Shown here: piece after piece, positions 52,847 through 62,617 of the stretch
How positions within the stretch are numbered: position 1 is the stretch's first letter
Layout of the letters: each line of letters begins with the position of its first letter
Assembly (NCBI RefSeq): GCF_011578285.1
Contig: NZ_CP049916.1
Location: 2,666,001-2,730,000 of the forward strand
Origin: Acinetobacter lanii
Lineage (GTDB): Bacteria; Pseudomonadota; Gammaproteobacteria; Pseudomonadales; Moraxellaceae
DNA length: 64,000 nt
Direction: 5' to 3'
The notes under the pieces: model-generated
The model's database searches: none
The model's input: the letters and a program-made list of their open reading frames with translations, nothing else
Told to the model about the DNA's origin: nothing
Translations under genes and position numbers: made by a program

Positions 52847-53722
52847 ATGAACCTAACACTAACCAAAATTGTAAAGCCTATTGTTCGAAAGGACTTGGAA
52901 TTTCAGCTTGATCAGATTCCACGCTTTTGGTTTGGTGGCGATCCCTTTAAAACACGGGTGTTTGATGCCTTGAGTCTGACTTTTCCTGATGGTGAGCGTT
53001 ACTTTATTCAATGTGTCCGCTTATATCGCGAGCACATCAACGATCCTATTTTGGCTGAACGCGTCAAAGCATTTATCCAACAAGAAGCACAGCATGGCAT
53101 CGCGCATGACAAGATGAATCAGATTTTGCGTGATCAAGGCATGCCGGTGCAAAAGTATATCGATCAAGTCAATCAGCGTTTTAACCACAGTTTAAAGCGT
53201 TATCCTGCCTCACTGAATATTGCCATTACTGCAGCCTGTGAACATTTGACTGCACTGATGGCAACCGTGTTTTTTTCAAATCAAAGCACGATGGCAGAAG
53301 CACATCCTTTTATTCGAGCACTCTTTGCATGGCACAGTGTAGAAGAAATGGAACATCGCGATGTGGCGTATGATGTGATGCGTGATGTGGCTCAAACACC
53401 CAATGCAATGCGTTATGTAGCACTCGGTTTAGTGACCGTGATGATGTTTGGATTCACTATACAACGTACCCATGGTCTACTGAAGCAGGATGGTTTTAAT
53501 CCACGGCAACGTTTCATGCTGTTTAAAGAGGGCTTAAAATGGCTGTTGGGGTCTAACGGCATTCTAAGCACCCAAAAAGCAGAATATTTGGATTGGTATC
53601 ACCCAGATTTTCACCCCAATCAGCATCCGGTAATTCATCAGTATCAAATTTGGCTCGACACTTTGGCTGAAACCCAAGATCCGATTCAAGCCGGTGAAGC
53701 CTTTTGGCAAGCAGCGCTTTAA
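52847..53722 (+). CDS. Metal-dependent hydrolase-type ferritin-like protein, copy 2
   Basis: This 291-residue paralogue of the upstream gene shares the opening FWFGGDPF, LSLTFPDGERYFI, QEAQHGIAHDKMNQ, EEMEHRDVA and the C-terminal TQDPIQAGEAFWQA. I start at the ATG at 52847 (MNLTLTKIVKP); an in-frame start at 52754 overlaps the upstream gene and adds unlike residues. Same metal ligands are kept. The close similarity points to tandem duplication. Confidence 0.82.
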   Translation: MNLTLTKIVKPIVRKDLEFQLDQIPRFWFGGDPFKTRVFDALSLTFPDGERYFIQCVRLYREHINDPILAERVKAFIQQEAQHGIAHDKMNQILRDQGMPVQKYIDQVNQRFNHSLKRYPASLNIAITAACEHLTALMATVFFSNQSTMAEAHPFIRALFAWHSVEEMEHRDVAYDVMRDVAQTPNAMRYVALGLVTVMMFGFTIQRTHGLLKQDGFNPRQRFMLFKEGLKWLLGSNGILSTQKAEYLDWYHPDFHPNQHPVIHQYQIWLDTLAETQDPIQAGEAFWQAAL

Positions 53723-53800
53723 TATTTTTTAAAACCTTACTTTTCAAATCAGCTTTAAACCGCCTTACCATTTTGCATAATGCTGCTCTAACAGTCCCAA

Positions 53801-54760
53801 CTATTGATTAAACTGAATCGTACCGTGCTGTTCTGTTTCAATTTGCCCAGTGATTTTCGATTGCCACTGACTGAACTGACTTCCCACCAAGCGTAAGTTT
53901 AGATTTTCATAACGGCGCCACCCAGTTTCAACCCTGAGCTTTAATCTGGCATCGATTGAACGAATACTCCAATGCTGTTCATCTTCAATTTCAAAGAGCA
54001 CATCACTGAGTGGATACATTCGACCATCGACCCATAAACAGTTTTCATTGCCAAAACTCTCATTCACCCCAGATGCGAGGTTGATACCAATACGGCGATT
54101 ATGTGGATCCCAAAAGTTACATGACAACCAAAACCATGCCGTTTCAGGTCTTAAAAAGCCGCAGGTGTCATCGAGTGAGGCAAAACTTCGCGCATTAAAT
54201 TCAATCTTTTGCTTCTGTTTATTGGTAAAGAAACCCTCTACACCGAGTGTGGTCAGTTTTTGGGTATAGGTCCAACCATTAATCCCTGTAGGACTACACA
54301 TGGACAATGGATCGGTGCCTGCACAGAAAATACGTGCCTTAAAGTATTCTTCACCATGTTTGGTGATGGAAATAAAGCGTACCCCATGGGCATGCTGAAT
54401 ATCGAGTTTAAAGGCAGATTTTGAAAAGTGGCTATGACTAAACAAGGGCTGTTCATCGACATGCGTATGATGAGCTAGTGCGTTAATTGCATTCCATTCA
54501 ATGACATTTTGACTGTCATGATCGTAGATATAAAAAAACGCATGCCCTGCCCAGCTTAAATCAACAATCGCCAGTCCAATGCTGTACTGCTCATGCTGAA
54601 TACTGCAAAACTTGAATTTTTTATATTTGAGTGTTTTACGCCAAGATTTTAATTCTTTGCCATAGGGGGTTTTGTAGACGTATTTCGACATTGAAATTGC
54701 GCTTGGCAATGCCTGAAAACGTCCGTAGCGAGGTTGTCCATTCTCTTGAATTAAATCCAT
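53801..54760 (-). CDS. DUF2804-family protein
   Basis: The 319-residue protein has no signal peptide and the even beta-rich composition of DUF2804 proteins, with CSPTGINGWTYTQK and a segment DDTCGFLRPETAWFWLSC as likely conserved blocks. The family resembles lipocalin-like or hydroxyneurosporene-synthase-like folds by general description; the function is not known. Its gene is isolated on the minus strand between the ferritin-like pair and the CoA-transferase region. Confidence 0.78.
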   Translation of the reverse strand: MDLIQENGQPRYGRFQALPSAISMSKYVYKTPYGKELKSWRKTLKYKKFKFCSIQHEQYSIGLAIVDLSWAGHAFFYIYDHDSQNVIEWNAINALAHHTHVDEQPLFSHSHFSKSAFKLDIQHAHGVRFISITKHGEEYFKARIFCAGTDPLSMCSPTGINGWTYTQKLTTLGVEGFFTNKQKQKIEFNARSFASLDDTCGFLRPETAWFWLSCNFWDPHNRRIGINLASGVNESFGNENCLWVDGRMYPLSDVLFEIEDEQHWSIRSIDARLKLRVETGWRRYENLNLRLVGSQFSQWQSKITGQIETEQHGTIQFNQ

Positions 54761-54921
54761 TTACAACAGCCCTGTTGTTTATTCTGAGTCAGTCGATACT
54801 GAGTTAATCGACCACACTCGACTTTAGTCTTAGGCTGTATTATCACCAATTTCATTCATTAGGCAATGAAAAAATGGAATCATTATCCTATCAAGAAAAA
54901 AATATTAAAATCAGTTTCAGC

Positions 54922-55317
54922 TTAAAGATCTCGGATATAACAGTCTTGCTTAGCGCTTAAGATCCTGTGCATCTGTTTCAGCAGATCATTGGCTTCCTCT
55001 GCATATTCTGTTTGCCAAAACGGCCAATCCATCGGTCTTACATCTACCTCCCAATCCGATAAAGCCAAAGCGTTGATTACTTCGAGATCAAACAGTAAAC
55101 ATGACAATGCGGAGTGTACTTCTGTGGAAAATTCTGTGTTTAATTCAGCATCTAAACTTGAGCTGATGCTCTCAAATTCAACTTCTAATGCGTGAACACA
55201 CGCAGCATAGTGAAAGTGACTCGCAACGGCGTGAGGGTGCTGTTGTAACACCCTCAATAACGCTAAACGTCCTGAAAAGAATTCAGGGTGATCACTCACA
55301 GTATCTTTTGAGGTCAC
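54922..55317 (-). CDS. Conserved-looking hypothetical protein coupled to CaiB
   Basis: The frame from a GTG at 55317 encodes 131 residues and overlaps the CoA-transferase stop as GTGA, a typical coupled arrangement. An in-frame TTG three bases earlier is the only longer start. The protein is acidic and Leu/Trp-rich with no signal or membrane segment. The pattern HFHYAACVHALEVEFESISS and later DWEVDVRPMDWPFW suggest a small folded domain, but I do not recognise it. Coupling suggests a role linked to the CoA-transferase. Confidence 0.62.
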   Translation of the reverse strand: MTSKDTVSDHPEFFSGRLALLRVLQQHPHAVASHFHYAACVHALEVEFESISSSLDAELNTEFSTEVHSALSCLLFDLEVINALALSDWEVDVRPMDWPFWQTEYAEEANDLLKQMHRILSAKQDCYIRDL

Positions 55318-56447
55318 CAACTGCCCTCACCCAAACCCTGACCGATAAATTGATATGTGGCTTGCGAGCGTGACAGCTTAATTGGACAAGCCAATTGTCG
55401 CTCAGTTTGCGCTGAATTTGCTTTCACAGGTACATCCACCACCCAGCCACGTTGTCGTGCCAACTCTGAATTCAGCGCTTCATCTAAGGACAGGACAGGC
55501 TCCACACATACATCGAGTTCAGCAAAAATCGTCCGCCATTCGGCAAAGGTTTTTTGTTGAATTTTCTCTTGAATCGCCTGTTTGACCGCTTTACGATCTT
55601 CAACATCGAAAGAGGTGCCTTTTTGTAAAAGAATCGGCAAATCTAAGGTGGTCGCAAGCCCAGTCATAAATTGCGGTTCTAGACTGCCGACCGATAAATA
55701 GCGTCCATCTTGGGTTTCGTAGTAATCATAGAAAGTCCCACCATTGAGGTGTTCATTTTCAATCTGTTGATTTTGCTCACCCGCCAAGACTGCCGCTGCC
55801 GCCATATTATTCATGGTTACCACGCAGTCAGTCATAGAAATATCAATATACTGTCCAATGCCACTGCGTTGACGTTCAATCACGGCAGTAAGAATCCCAA
55901 TCACAGCATGTAAAGACCCGCCTGCAACATCGGCAATTTGAATTCCCATCGGTGGTGGTCCACTGAGCTTACGACCCGAGTGTCCAGCAATGCCAGATAA
56001 AGCCACATAGTTAATGTCATGTCCTGCTTTATGTTTATAACTGCCATGTTGACCATAACCGGTGATCGAACAGTAGATCAATCTTGGATTAATCTCCACC
56101 AAAGTTTGATAGTCCAAACCTAAACGTTGCATCACGCCGGGTCGAAATTGCTCAATGACAATGTCATATTCCGAGATTTTCTGTTTGACTTGTTCAATGC
56201 TCTTTGGATCTTTTAAATCTAACGTAACTGATTGTTTATTACGGTTTAAATAATTGTGTGAAGTCGCCTGCCCATGCGCATAAGGCGGTAACATGCGGAT
56301 TAAATCCGGTCGCGTGGGCGACTCGATATGTATCACTTCTGCACCCAAATCGGCTAAATAGAGGGTAGCGAAAGGCCCCGGTAATAGGGTGGAAAAATCC
56401 AGTACTTTGAGTCCTTTTAAAGCAGTATTCATTGTTGTAATGACCAT
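55314..56447 (-). CDS. CaiB/BaiF-type CoA-transferase
   Basis: The 377-residue enzyme belongs to class III CoA-transferases and alpha-methylacyl-CoA racemases. LKVLDFSTLLPGPFATLYLA opens the first domain, and the catalytic Asp is in AGHDINYVALSG. GIQIADVAGGSLHAVIG follows. It is most like the racemase/CoA-transferase branch; substrate is unknown. Start choice between the ATG at 56447 and 56432 (MNTALKGL) is open because neither has a strong ribosome site. It is divergent from an AraC-type regulator, a probable controller. Confidence 0.85.
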   Translation of the reverse strand: MVITTMNTALKGLKVLDFSTLLPGPFATLYLADLGAEVIHIESPTRPDLIRMLPPYAHGQATSHNYLNRNKQSVTLDLKDPKSIEQVKQKISEYDIVIEQFRPGVMQRLGLDYQTLVEINPRLIYCSITGYGQHGSYKHKAGHDINYVALSGIAGHSGRKLSGPPPMGIQIADVAGGSLHAVIGILTAVIERQRSGIGQYIDISMTDCVVTMNNMAAAAVLAGEQNQQIENEHLNGGTFYDYYETQDGRYLSVGSLEPQFMTGLATTLDLPILLQKGTSFDVEDRKAVKQAIQEKIQQKTFAEWRTIFAELDVCVEPVLSLDEALNSELARQRGWVVDVPVKANSAQTERQLACPIKLSRSQATYQFIGQGLGEGSW

Positions 56448-56642
56448 TATTCTGTTGATTTTTCATCCATAATAGAAATATAAATCTCATAACACAATGT
56501 CATGTTCAGCCATTTACCTTGAACATTTCAGCAATTTATGATGTATAAGAGCATTTACTCTAATGTAAATTGCTATTTTTATCTTTTTTTCGTGTTGTTT
56601 AGGTCAGGTAAAGTGAATATCAAAGAGACTGAAGGATTTAAC

Positions 56643-57653
56643 ATGAGCCGTGATACGATCAGTATCCATTTCGTGAATGCTGCGCTCACTGGCGTAAAAC
56701 GCTTGGGCATGGATGTCGATAGTTTACTTTCTCATGTCGGCATTGAAGCTGAGTTACTTCGTCAACCCAAAGCACGTATCTCTCCAGAACAATACACTCG
56801 TTTCGTGAAAATGCTGTGGATGGTGACCCAAGACGAACATGTCGGATTTGATATTCAACCGCGTCGTTTGGGCACCTTTGCCATTATGTCGCAATTGATT
56901 ATTCATGCCAAAACCTTAGGCGATGCTTTAGAGCTTTCTTCGCAGTTTTATAAACTGTTTGGGGAAGAATGGTCGGTGAGCCTTGAGCGTGACAAGCATG
57001 AAGCACGTTTGGTACCGATTATTCCCCGCACCATGGACCCAGACCATTTCATTACTGAAAGTATGCTGATGATCTGGCATGGTTTGTCGTCATGGTTAAT
57101 TGAACGTCGTATTCCACTCGAGCGTGTGCATTTTGCATATCCACGCCCTGCCCATGCTGATGAATATGATGCGTTATTCTTTGCACCTGTGATTCAGTTT
57201 GATGCTGCACGCACTGAAATTACCTTTGCTGCGGATTATTTAGATCTACCGATTCGTCAAGATGAAAATACTTTAGAAGAATTCTTAAAAGGCGCACCTG
57301 CGAAACTGTTGGTGAAATTTAAGAACACCAATTCTTTAACTTCACGTATTCGTGAAGTGCTCAAGAGCCAAATTGGTGAAGAAATGCCGACCTTAAATGA
57401 TGTGGCTGCGATGTTGTATTTGTCTCCACAAACACTACGTCGTCGTTTGGCTGCTGAAGGCAAAAGCTATCAAGGTGTGAAAGATGCCTTGCGCCGTGAT
57501 GCTGCCATTCACTTGCTGCTCAATCCATCTTTAACCCTTGAAGATGTAGCACAACAAGTCGGCTTTAGTGAAACCAGTACCTTCCACCGTGCCTTTAAGA
57601 AATGGACAGGGGTAACTCCAGGTCTATACCGTCAGTTGCATGGCTATCATTAA
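56643..57653 (+). CDS. AraC-family regulator, OruR-like
   Basis: From the ATG at 56643, with AAGGA before it, the protein has 336 residues. It has an N-terminal ligand-binding domain like that of OruR/ArgR-type regulators, with HFITESMLMIWHGLSSWL near residues 140-157. A C-terminal AraC HTH follows (LNDVAAMLYLSPQTLRRRLA and LEDVAQQVGFSETSTFHRAF). An open frame extends 35 codons upstream but crosses a non-coding-looking region. It is divergent from the CaiB gene and may control it; it is also upstream of the beta-oxidation genes, though a terminator and cspA-type gene intervene. Confidence 0.87.
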   Translation: MSRDTISIHFVNAALTGVKRLGMDVDSLLSHVGIEAELLRQPKARISPEQYTRFVKMLWMVTQDEHVGFDIQPRRLGTFAIMSQLIIHAKTLGDALELSSQFYKLFGEEWSVSLERDKHEARLVPIIPRTMDPDHFITESMLMIWHGLSSWLIERRIPLERVHFAYPRPAHADEYDALFFAPVIQFDAARTEITFAADYLDLPIRQDENTLEEFLKGAPAKLLVKFKNTNSLTSRIREVLKSQIGEEMPTLNDVAAMLYLSPQTLRRRLAAEGKSYQGVKDALRRDAAIHLLLNPSLTLEDVAQQVGFSETSTFHRAFKKWTGVTPGLYRQLHGYH

Positions 57654-57684
57654 ATTTTTGATGACCTCGATTTGAATATTGAAA

Positions 57685-57712
57685 AAGCCTATCTACATTG
57701 ATGGGCTTTTTT
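57685..57712 (+). terminator. Terminator after the AraC gene
   Basis: A 9-base stem (aagcctatc/gatgggctt with a T-G pair, loop tacatt) followed by six T. Confidence 0.82.
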
Positions 57713-58058
57713 ATGTCTCCCTTTACACATTCATTCAACTTTCAATAGTCATTTGATTCAATACAACGACTTAGCTCAATACAACTTTAATTGAAAAAAT
57801 GATATTTAAATCTTTGATTTTAAAATTTTATAAATATATTAAATAATTATTATAAATATATTGAATAATACTCAAATTGCTGTACCATGGACTTAACTAG
57901 AAAAAAGTGTAGTTTCTATAAATCTTCTTTAAGTATCGCAGTTTTAGTCATAATCCTTCGTTTTTTCAGATTTTAAGTGCCACTCTTTGTTATTTTTCAA
58001 GTTAAGAACCGAGTTCAATCAAGGACTCAAATAATGATTAAAATCAATAGGATTTATT
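57713..58058. other. AT-rich region and likely long leader of the cold-shock gene
   Basis: 346 bases with no gene. The middle (about 57790-57870) is very AT-rich with repeated tataaata-like blocks. Cold-shock genes often have a long structured leader; this gap is long enough for one. Confidence 0.55.
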
Positions 58059-58274
58059 ATGTCTAATTCAAATGTTGTAAAAGGTACTGTTAAGTGGTTT
58101 AACGAAACTAAAGGTTTTGGTTTCATTCAACAAGAATCTGGTCCAGACGTTTTTGCTCACTTTAGCGAAATCGCAAGCTCAGGCTTCAAAACCTTGATGG
58201 AAGGTCAACAAGTTCAATTCAGCATCGCTCAAGGTCAAAAAGGCCCGAATGCTGTAAACATTGTTGCAGTATAA
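58059..58274 (+). CDS. CspA-family cold-shock protein
   Basis: The 71-residue single OB-fold domain binds single-stranded RNA and DNA. RNP1 is KGFGFI (18-23) and RNP2 is VFAHF (31-35), both intact. A TAGGA ribosome site precedes the ATG. Which of the several Csp paralogues it is cannot be told here; cold induction is not shown by the sequence. Confidence 0.95.
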   Translation: MSNSNVVKGTVKWFNETKGFGFIQQESGPDVFAHFSEIASSGFKTLMEGQQVQFSIAQGQKGPNAVNIVAV

Positions 58275-58321
58275 GATTTAACATTCATGTAAGCACGATG
58301 CGTGCTGACAGAGTGTGATAA

Positions 58322-58348
58322 AAAAAAGCCGACTTGTTCGGCTTTTTT
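58322..58348 (+). terminator. Terminator of the cold-shock gene
   Basis: An 11-base perfect inverted repeat (aaaaaagccga/tcggctttttt, loop cttgt) with a T-run. Confidence 0.86.
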
Positions 58349-58624
58349 ATTGCCTATTCATTCAGTCATAACGATTAAAATAAAGGTTCGCATCCAGCAT
58401 CATCTTCTGTCATCCATCTTTATTTCAATTCTTTTAGCCCTTTAGCTTCTTCTTTCTCATTTTAAAAATTTATATTGCTGAGCAATGTCACGCTTTCAAA
58501 ATTATGGCTGAGATATTGGCAAAAACCGTCAATGACCTCATTCGTTCTCGTCATTGCAGATTCAACAAGATCGATTACACTCGAAGCACGATAACAATTT
58601 TGACTCAATAAAAAAGGAAAGCTC

Positions 58625-59830
58625 ATGAGCGAGGCATATATCATTGACGCCATTCGCACACCGCGAGGAAAAGGGAAAAAAGACGGTTCGCTGTATCAAG
58701 TTAAACCCATCACCCTACTCACCACCCTATTAAATGAACTTGAAACCCGTCATCAACTCGACACCTCAAAAGTCGATGATATTGTCTTGGGTTGTGTCAC
58801 CCCCATTGGTGACCAAGGCTCGGATATTGCCAAAACCGCAGCCATTGCAGCCGGTTGGAATGATGACGTCGCGGGGGTTCAAATCAATCGCTTCTGTGCA
58901 TCAGGTTTGGAAGCGGTCAATTTAGCAGCACAAAAAGTTCGTTCAGGTTGGGAAGACTTGGTGGTGGCCGGTGGTGTGGAATCGATGTCACGTATTCCGA
59001 TGGGTTCAGATGGTGGACCTTGGGCGCTCGACCCTGAAACCAATTTAAAATCAACTTTCGTCCCTCAAGGCATTGGCGCAGATTTGATTGCCACTTTAGA
59101 TGGTTATACGCGTTCAGATGTCGATGCCTTTGCAGCGGATTCACAAAAAAAAGCCGCAGCAGCGCAAGCAGCGGGCCGTTTTGACAAATCTATTGTTGCG
59201 GTCAAAGATAAAGCCGGCGTAACCATTTTAGACAAAGATGAATTTATTAAGCCACAAACCACGGCTGAAGGACTTGCGAAACTCAATCCAAGTTTTGAAA
59301 TGATGGGCGGTATGGGTTTTGATGCTGTTGCGCTACAGAAATATCCTGAAGCGCAAAAAATTAACCATGTGCATCATGCGGGTAATTCATCGGGTATTGT
59401 CGATGGTGCGGCGGTGGTACTCATTGCCTCTGAAAAAGCCGTCAAAGAACAAGGCTTAAAACCTCGTGCCAAAATTTTATCGACGGCACTGGTCGGTACC
59501 GATCCGACCATTATGTTGACTGGACCTGCCCCTGCGGCACGTAAAGCCTTAGAAAAAGCAGGCTTAACGATTGACGATATCGATCTGTTTGAAGTGAATG
59601 AAGCATTCGCTGCCGTCGTCATGCGCTTTATTACGGAACTGAAAGTCGATCCTGCCAAAGTCAATGTCAATGGTGGTTCAATTGCGATGGGGCATCCACT
59701 TGGAGCTACGGGTGCGATGATTTTGGGGATTTTACTCGATGAGTTAGAGCGTCAAGGTAAAAAACGTGGTTTGGCAACATTGTGTGTCGGTGGTGGTATG
59801 GGCATCGCAACCATCATTGAGTTGGTATAA
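58625..59830 (+). CDS. Acetyl-CoA C-acyltransferase (thiolase)
   Basis: This thiolase of 401 residues cleaves 3-ketoacyl-CoA with CoA in beta-oxidation. The acyl-accepting cysteine C91 is in [11 protein letters not shown], the basic pair in [15 protein letters not shown] and [11 protein letters not shown] near the C-terminus. An AAAAAGGA ribosome site precedes the ATG. It is 11 bases from the multifunctional protein gene, giving an I-J type order (thiolase first), so it is more like fadI than fadA in arrangement. Confidence 0.92.
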   Translation: MSEAYIIDAIRTPRGKGKKDGSLYQVKPITLLTTLLNELETRHQLDTSKVDDIVLGCVTPIGDQGSDIAKTAAIAAGWNDDVAGVQINRFCASGLEAVNLAAQKVRSGWEDLVVAGGVESMSRIPMGSDGGPWALDPETNLKSTFVPQGIGADLIATLDGYTRSDVDAFAADSQKKAAAAQAAGRFDKSIVAVKDKAGVTILDKDEFIKPQTTAEGLAKLNPSFEMMGGMGFDAVALQKYPEAQKINHVHHAGNSSGIVDGAAVVLIASEKAVKEQGLKPRAKILSTALVGTDPTIMLTGPAPAARKALEKAGLTIDDIDLFEVNEAFAAVVMRFITELKVDPAKVNVNGGSIAMGHPLGATGAMILGILLDELERQGKKRGLATLCVGGGMGIATIIELV

Positions 59831-59841
59831 GGAGAACAATA

Positions 59842-61977
59842 ATGAGCGCAATTCAATTTGAAAAAAATGCCGATGGCATTGTGATTTTGACTTTAGATTC
59901 TCCAAACCAATCTGCCAATACCATGAATGCAGACTTCCGTGTTGCATTAGAAGACACCGTAGCCAAACTGAAAGCTGAATCGGGCATTACTGGGATTATT
60001 TTTAAATCTGCGAAAAAAACCTTCTTTGCCGGTGGTGACTTAGACGAACTGATTCAAGCCGAGCCTGAACACGCTTCTGAATTTTTCAACATGATTCAGA
60101 AGATGAAAGCCGAGTTTCGTTATATCGAAACTTTGGGTGTACCGGTCGTGGCAGCGTTAAATGGCACAGCACTCGGTGGCGGTTGGGAAATTGCCTTAGG
60201 TTGTCATGCACGTATTGCACTCAATGACCCTAAAGCCAAATTTGGTCTACCTGAAGTGACTTTAGGTTTACTTCCGGGTGGTGGTGGTGTGGTGCGTATG
60301 GTGCGCCTATTGGGCTTACAAAACGCTTTTCCATTCCTCATGGAAGGCAAACAGTTTGGTGTCGATAAAGCTAACTCGCTTGGACTCATTCAAGATACTG
60401 CAGAAACACCTGAAGAATTGCTTGAAAAAGCCATTGCTTGGGTCAAAGCCAATCCCAAATCACAACAACCCTTTGATGTAAAAGGCTATAAACTTCCGGG
60501 GGGTACACCATCATCGCCTCAAGTGGCACAAGTGCTTGCGATTGCCCCTGCAATGCTGCGTGACAAAACCAAAGGCTGTTACCCTGCGCCTGAAGCGATT
60601 ATGGCTGCTGCGGTTGAAGGTGCTCAAGTCGATGTTGATACAGCGCTCACGATTGAATCTCATTACTTTACCTATCTAGCCACAGGGCAAGTCGCGAAAA
60701 ATATGATTGGCACATTCTGGCATGGACTGAATGCCATTAAATCCGGTGCAAGTCGTCCTAAAGACGTTGCCAAATGGCAAGCAACCAAAGTCGGTGTTCT
60801 TGGTGCAGGGATGATGGGTGCAGGCATTGCCTATTCAACCGCCATAAAAGGCATCCAAGTGGTTCTGAAAGATGTTTCTGTAGAAAATGCTGAAAAAGGC
60901 AAAGTCTATAGTCAAAAATTATTGGACAAACGTGTTTCACAAGGTCGGATGAGTGCTGAAAAACGTGAGCAAGTTTTAAGTTTAATCACTGCAACGGCTT
61001 CAGCTGAAGATCTCAAAGATTGCGATCTGATCATTGAAGCGGTATTTGAAAATCAAGAACTCAAAGCCAAAGTGACCCAAGAAGCTGAACAATACTTGGC
61101 TATAAATGGCGTGATGGCGTCCAATACCTCGACTTTACCGATTTCAGGTTTGGCACAAGCCAGTAAAGATGCGAAAAACTTTATTGGTTTACACTTCTTT
61201 AGCCCTGTCGACAAAATGCAATTGGTCGAAATCATTAAGGGCAAAGAAACGTCGGCTGAAACTTTGGCTAAAGCCTATGACTATGTGCAACAAATTGGCA
61301 AGACTCCAATTGTAGTCAATGACAGTCGTGGCTTCTTTACCAGCCGTGTGTTTGGTACCTTCGTGAATGAAGGTTTACGCTTACTCGCTGAAGGCGTCCA
61401 TCCAGCACGTATTGAAATGGCCGCATTGAAAGCGGGTATGCCTGTTGGACCACTCGCGATACAAGATGAAGTTGCATTGACCTTGTCTGAGCATGTGACC
61501 AATGAAACCCGTAAAGCACTGCAAGCTGAAGGCAAAGACCTCCCTCATTCCCCTGCTGAAGATGTATTGAAACACATGATTCATGAGTTTGCTCGTAAAG
61601 GTAAAGCAGCCGGTGCGGGTTTCTATGACTATCCGGAAGGCGGTAAAAAACATCTTTGGGAGGGTTTAAGCCACTGGAAAAAGGACACAGATATCACTGA
61701 ACAGGAAATGATTGACCGTTTCTTGTTTGTGCAATCTTTAGATACGCTGCGTTGTTTAGAAGAAGGTGTGCTTGAAACGGTGGTCGATGGCAATGTCGGC
61801 TCGATCTTCGGCATCGGCTTTGCACCATGGACCGGCGGCGCACTGCAATTCCTCAATCAATATGGTTTAAGCAAAGCACTGACCCGCGCCAACGCACTAG
61901 AGGCTAAATATGGTGAACGTTTTAAAGCACCAGAATTACTTAAACAAAAAGCGCAATCGGGTGAAAAAATTCAGTAA
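59842..61977 (+). CDS. Multifunctional enoyl-CoA hydratase / 3-hydroxyacyl-CoA dehydrogenase
   Basis: This 711-residue FadB/FadJ-type protein hydrates 2-enoyl-CoA and then oxidises 3-hydroxyacyl-CoA with NAD. The hydratase active-site glutamates are E116 (GGGWEIALG) and E138 (LPEVTLGLL). The NAD-binding loop GAGMMG is at 321-326, and the catalytic His H451 in GLHFFSPVDKMQ. GDNVG and the C-terminal dehydrogenase domains follow. It is read with the thiolase upstream as a pair for degradation of acyl-CoA. Confidence 0.93.
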   Translation: MSAIQFEKNADGIVILTLDSPNQSANTMNADFRVALEDTVAKLKAESGITGIIFKSAKKTFFAGGDLDELIQAEPEHASEFFNMIQKMKAEFRYIETLGVPVVAALNGTALGGGWEIALGCHARIALNDPKAKFGLPEVTLGLLPGGGGVVRMVRLLGLQNAFPFLMEGKQFGVDKANSLGLIQDTAETPEELLEKAIAWVKANPKSQQPFDVKGYKLPGGTPSSPQVAQVLAIAPAMLRDKTKGCYPAPEAIMAAAVEGAQVDVDTALTIESHYFTYLATGQVAKNMIGTFWHGLNAIKSGASRPKDVAKWQATKVGVLGAGMMGAGIAYSTAIKGIQVVLKDVSVENAEKGKVYSQKLLDKRVSQGRMSAEKREQVLSLITATASAEDLKDCDLIIEAVFENQELKAKVTQEAEQYLAINGVMASNTSTLPISGLAQASKDAKNFIGLHFFSPVDKMQLVEIIKGKETSAETLAKAYDYVQQIGKTPIVVNDSRGFFTSRVFGTFVNEGLRLLAEGVHPARIEMAALKAGMPVGPLAIQDEVALTLSEHVTNETRKALQAEGKDLPHSPAEDVLKHMIHEFARKGKAAGAGFYDYPEGGKKHLWEGLSHWKKDTDITEQEMIDRFLFVQSLDTLRCLEEGVLETVVDGNVGSIFGIGFAPWTGGALQFLNQYGLSKALTRANALEAKYGERFKAPELLKQKAQSGEKIQ

Positions 61978-62000
61978 CTCCTTTTCTTGAAATTTGAACC

Positions 62001-62027
62001 ATAAAGGAGCATGCATTGCTCCTTTAT
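62001..62027 (+). terminator. Weak terminator after the beta-oxidation genes
   Basis: An 11-base perfect inverted repeat (ataaaggagca/tgctcctttat, loop tgcat), but the T-run after it is short. Confidence 0.55.
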
Positions 62028-62216
62028 TGATATCTAGATCAATCAGATTCTAAAAACACACAATCTGTCGATTTAAATACTCAATTCAATCCGTATCTGT
62101 ATAGAAAATACCCTTAATAAAATTAGGTATTTTCAGCCGATTTTTAGTAAGTACACCCTGTTTTTGTGCTATAACAGTGCTCAATATACAAGTTTCTTTG
62201 ATTAGGACTCCTCATC

Positions 62217-62534
62217 ATGAGTGATGCATCTTCTTCTACTAAAAAATCAGTTTGGCGTTCTCCATGGGTTTATGTGGCTGTTATCCTAAGCTGTTTATTT
62301 TTAGCATTTTTCTATTTGGCTGTGACCAATGAACCGGACTATATGCCAAGCCAAGATGCAAAAAATGGTCACAACATGAATCATGGTTCAGGGCAAAGCG
62401 CAGCTGAAATGGGGATGACCGAGGAAGAACATGCCAACATGGATCAACCCACGGCGGCTGAAATGAACATGACTGAAGAAGAGCATGCCAATATGGACAA
62501 AGCTGCGGTGGCGAGTGAAGCCAAAGCGCAATAA
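62217..62534 (+). CDS. Small Met/His-rich single-pass membrane protein
   Basis: The 105-residue protein has one membrane helix at about 18-36 with a positively charged N-terminal tail, so the tail is inside and the rest is periplasmic. Outside it has GHNMNHG and two almost identical 15-residue repeats (AAEMGMTEEEHANMD at 62-76 and AAEMNMTEEEHANMD at 80-94, period 18). Such Met/His-rich runs are typical of copper- or silver-binding segments, but no ligand is proven and the family is unknown to me. Confidence 0.78.
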   Translation: MSDASSSTKKSVWRSPWVYVAVILSCLFLAFFYLAVTNEPDYMPSQDAKNGHNMNHGSGQSAAEMGMTEEEHANMDQPTAAEMNMTEEEHANMDKAAVASEAKAQ

Positions 62535-62564
62535 TGCTTTAAGATAGGATGTGTTCGATCATTG

Positions 62565-62592
62565 AAAAAGGCTCACATGGATGAGCCTTTTT
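62565..62592. terminator. Bidirectional terminator before the GNAT gene end
   Basis: An 11-base inverted repeat (aaaaaggctca/tgagccttttt, loop catgga) lies between convergent genes. Confidence 0.85.
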
Positions 62593-62617
62593 TATAGCGA
62601 TACGATTTCAAATCCCA

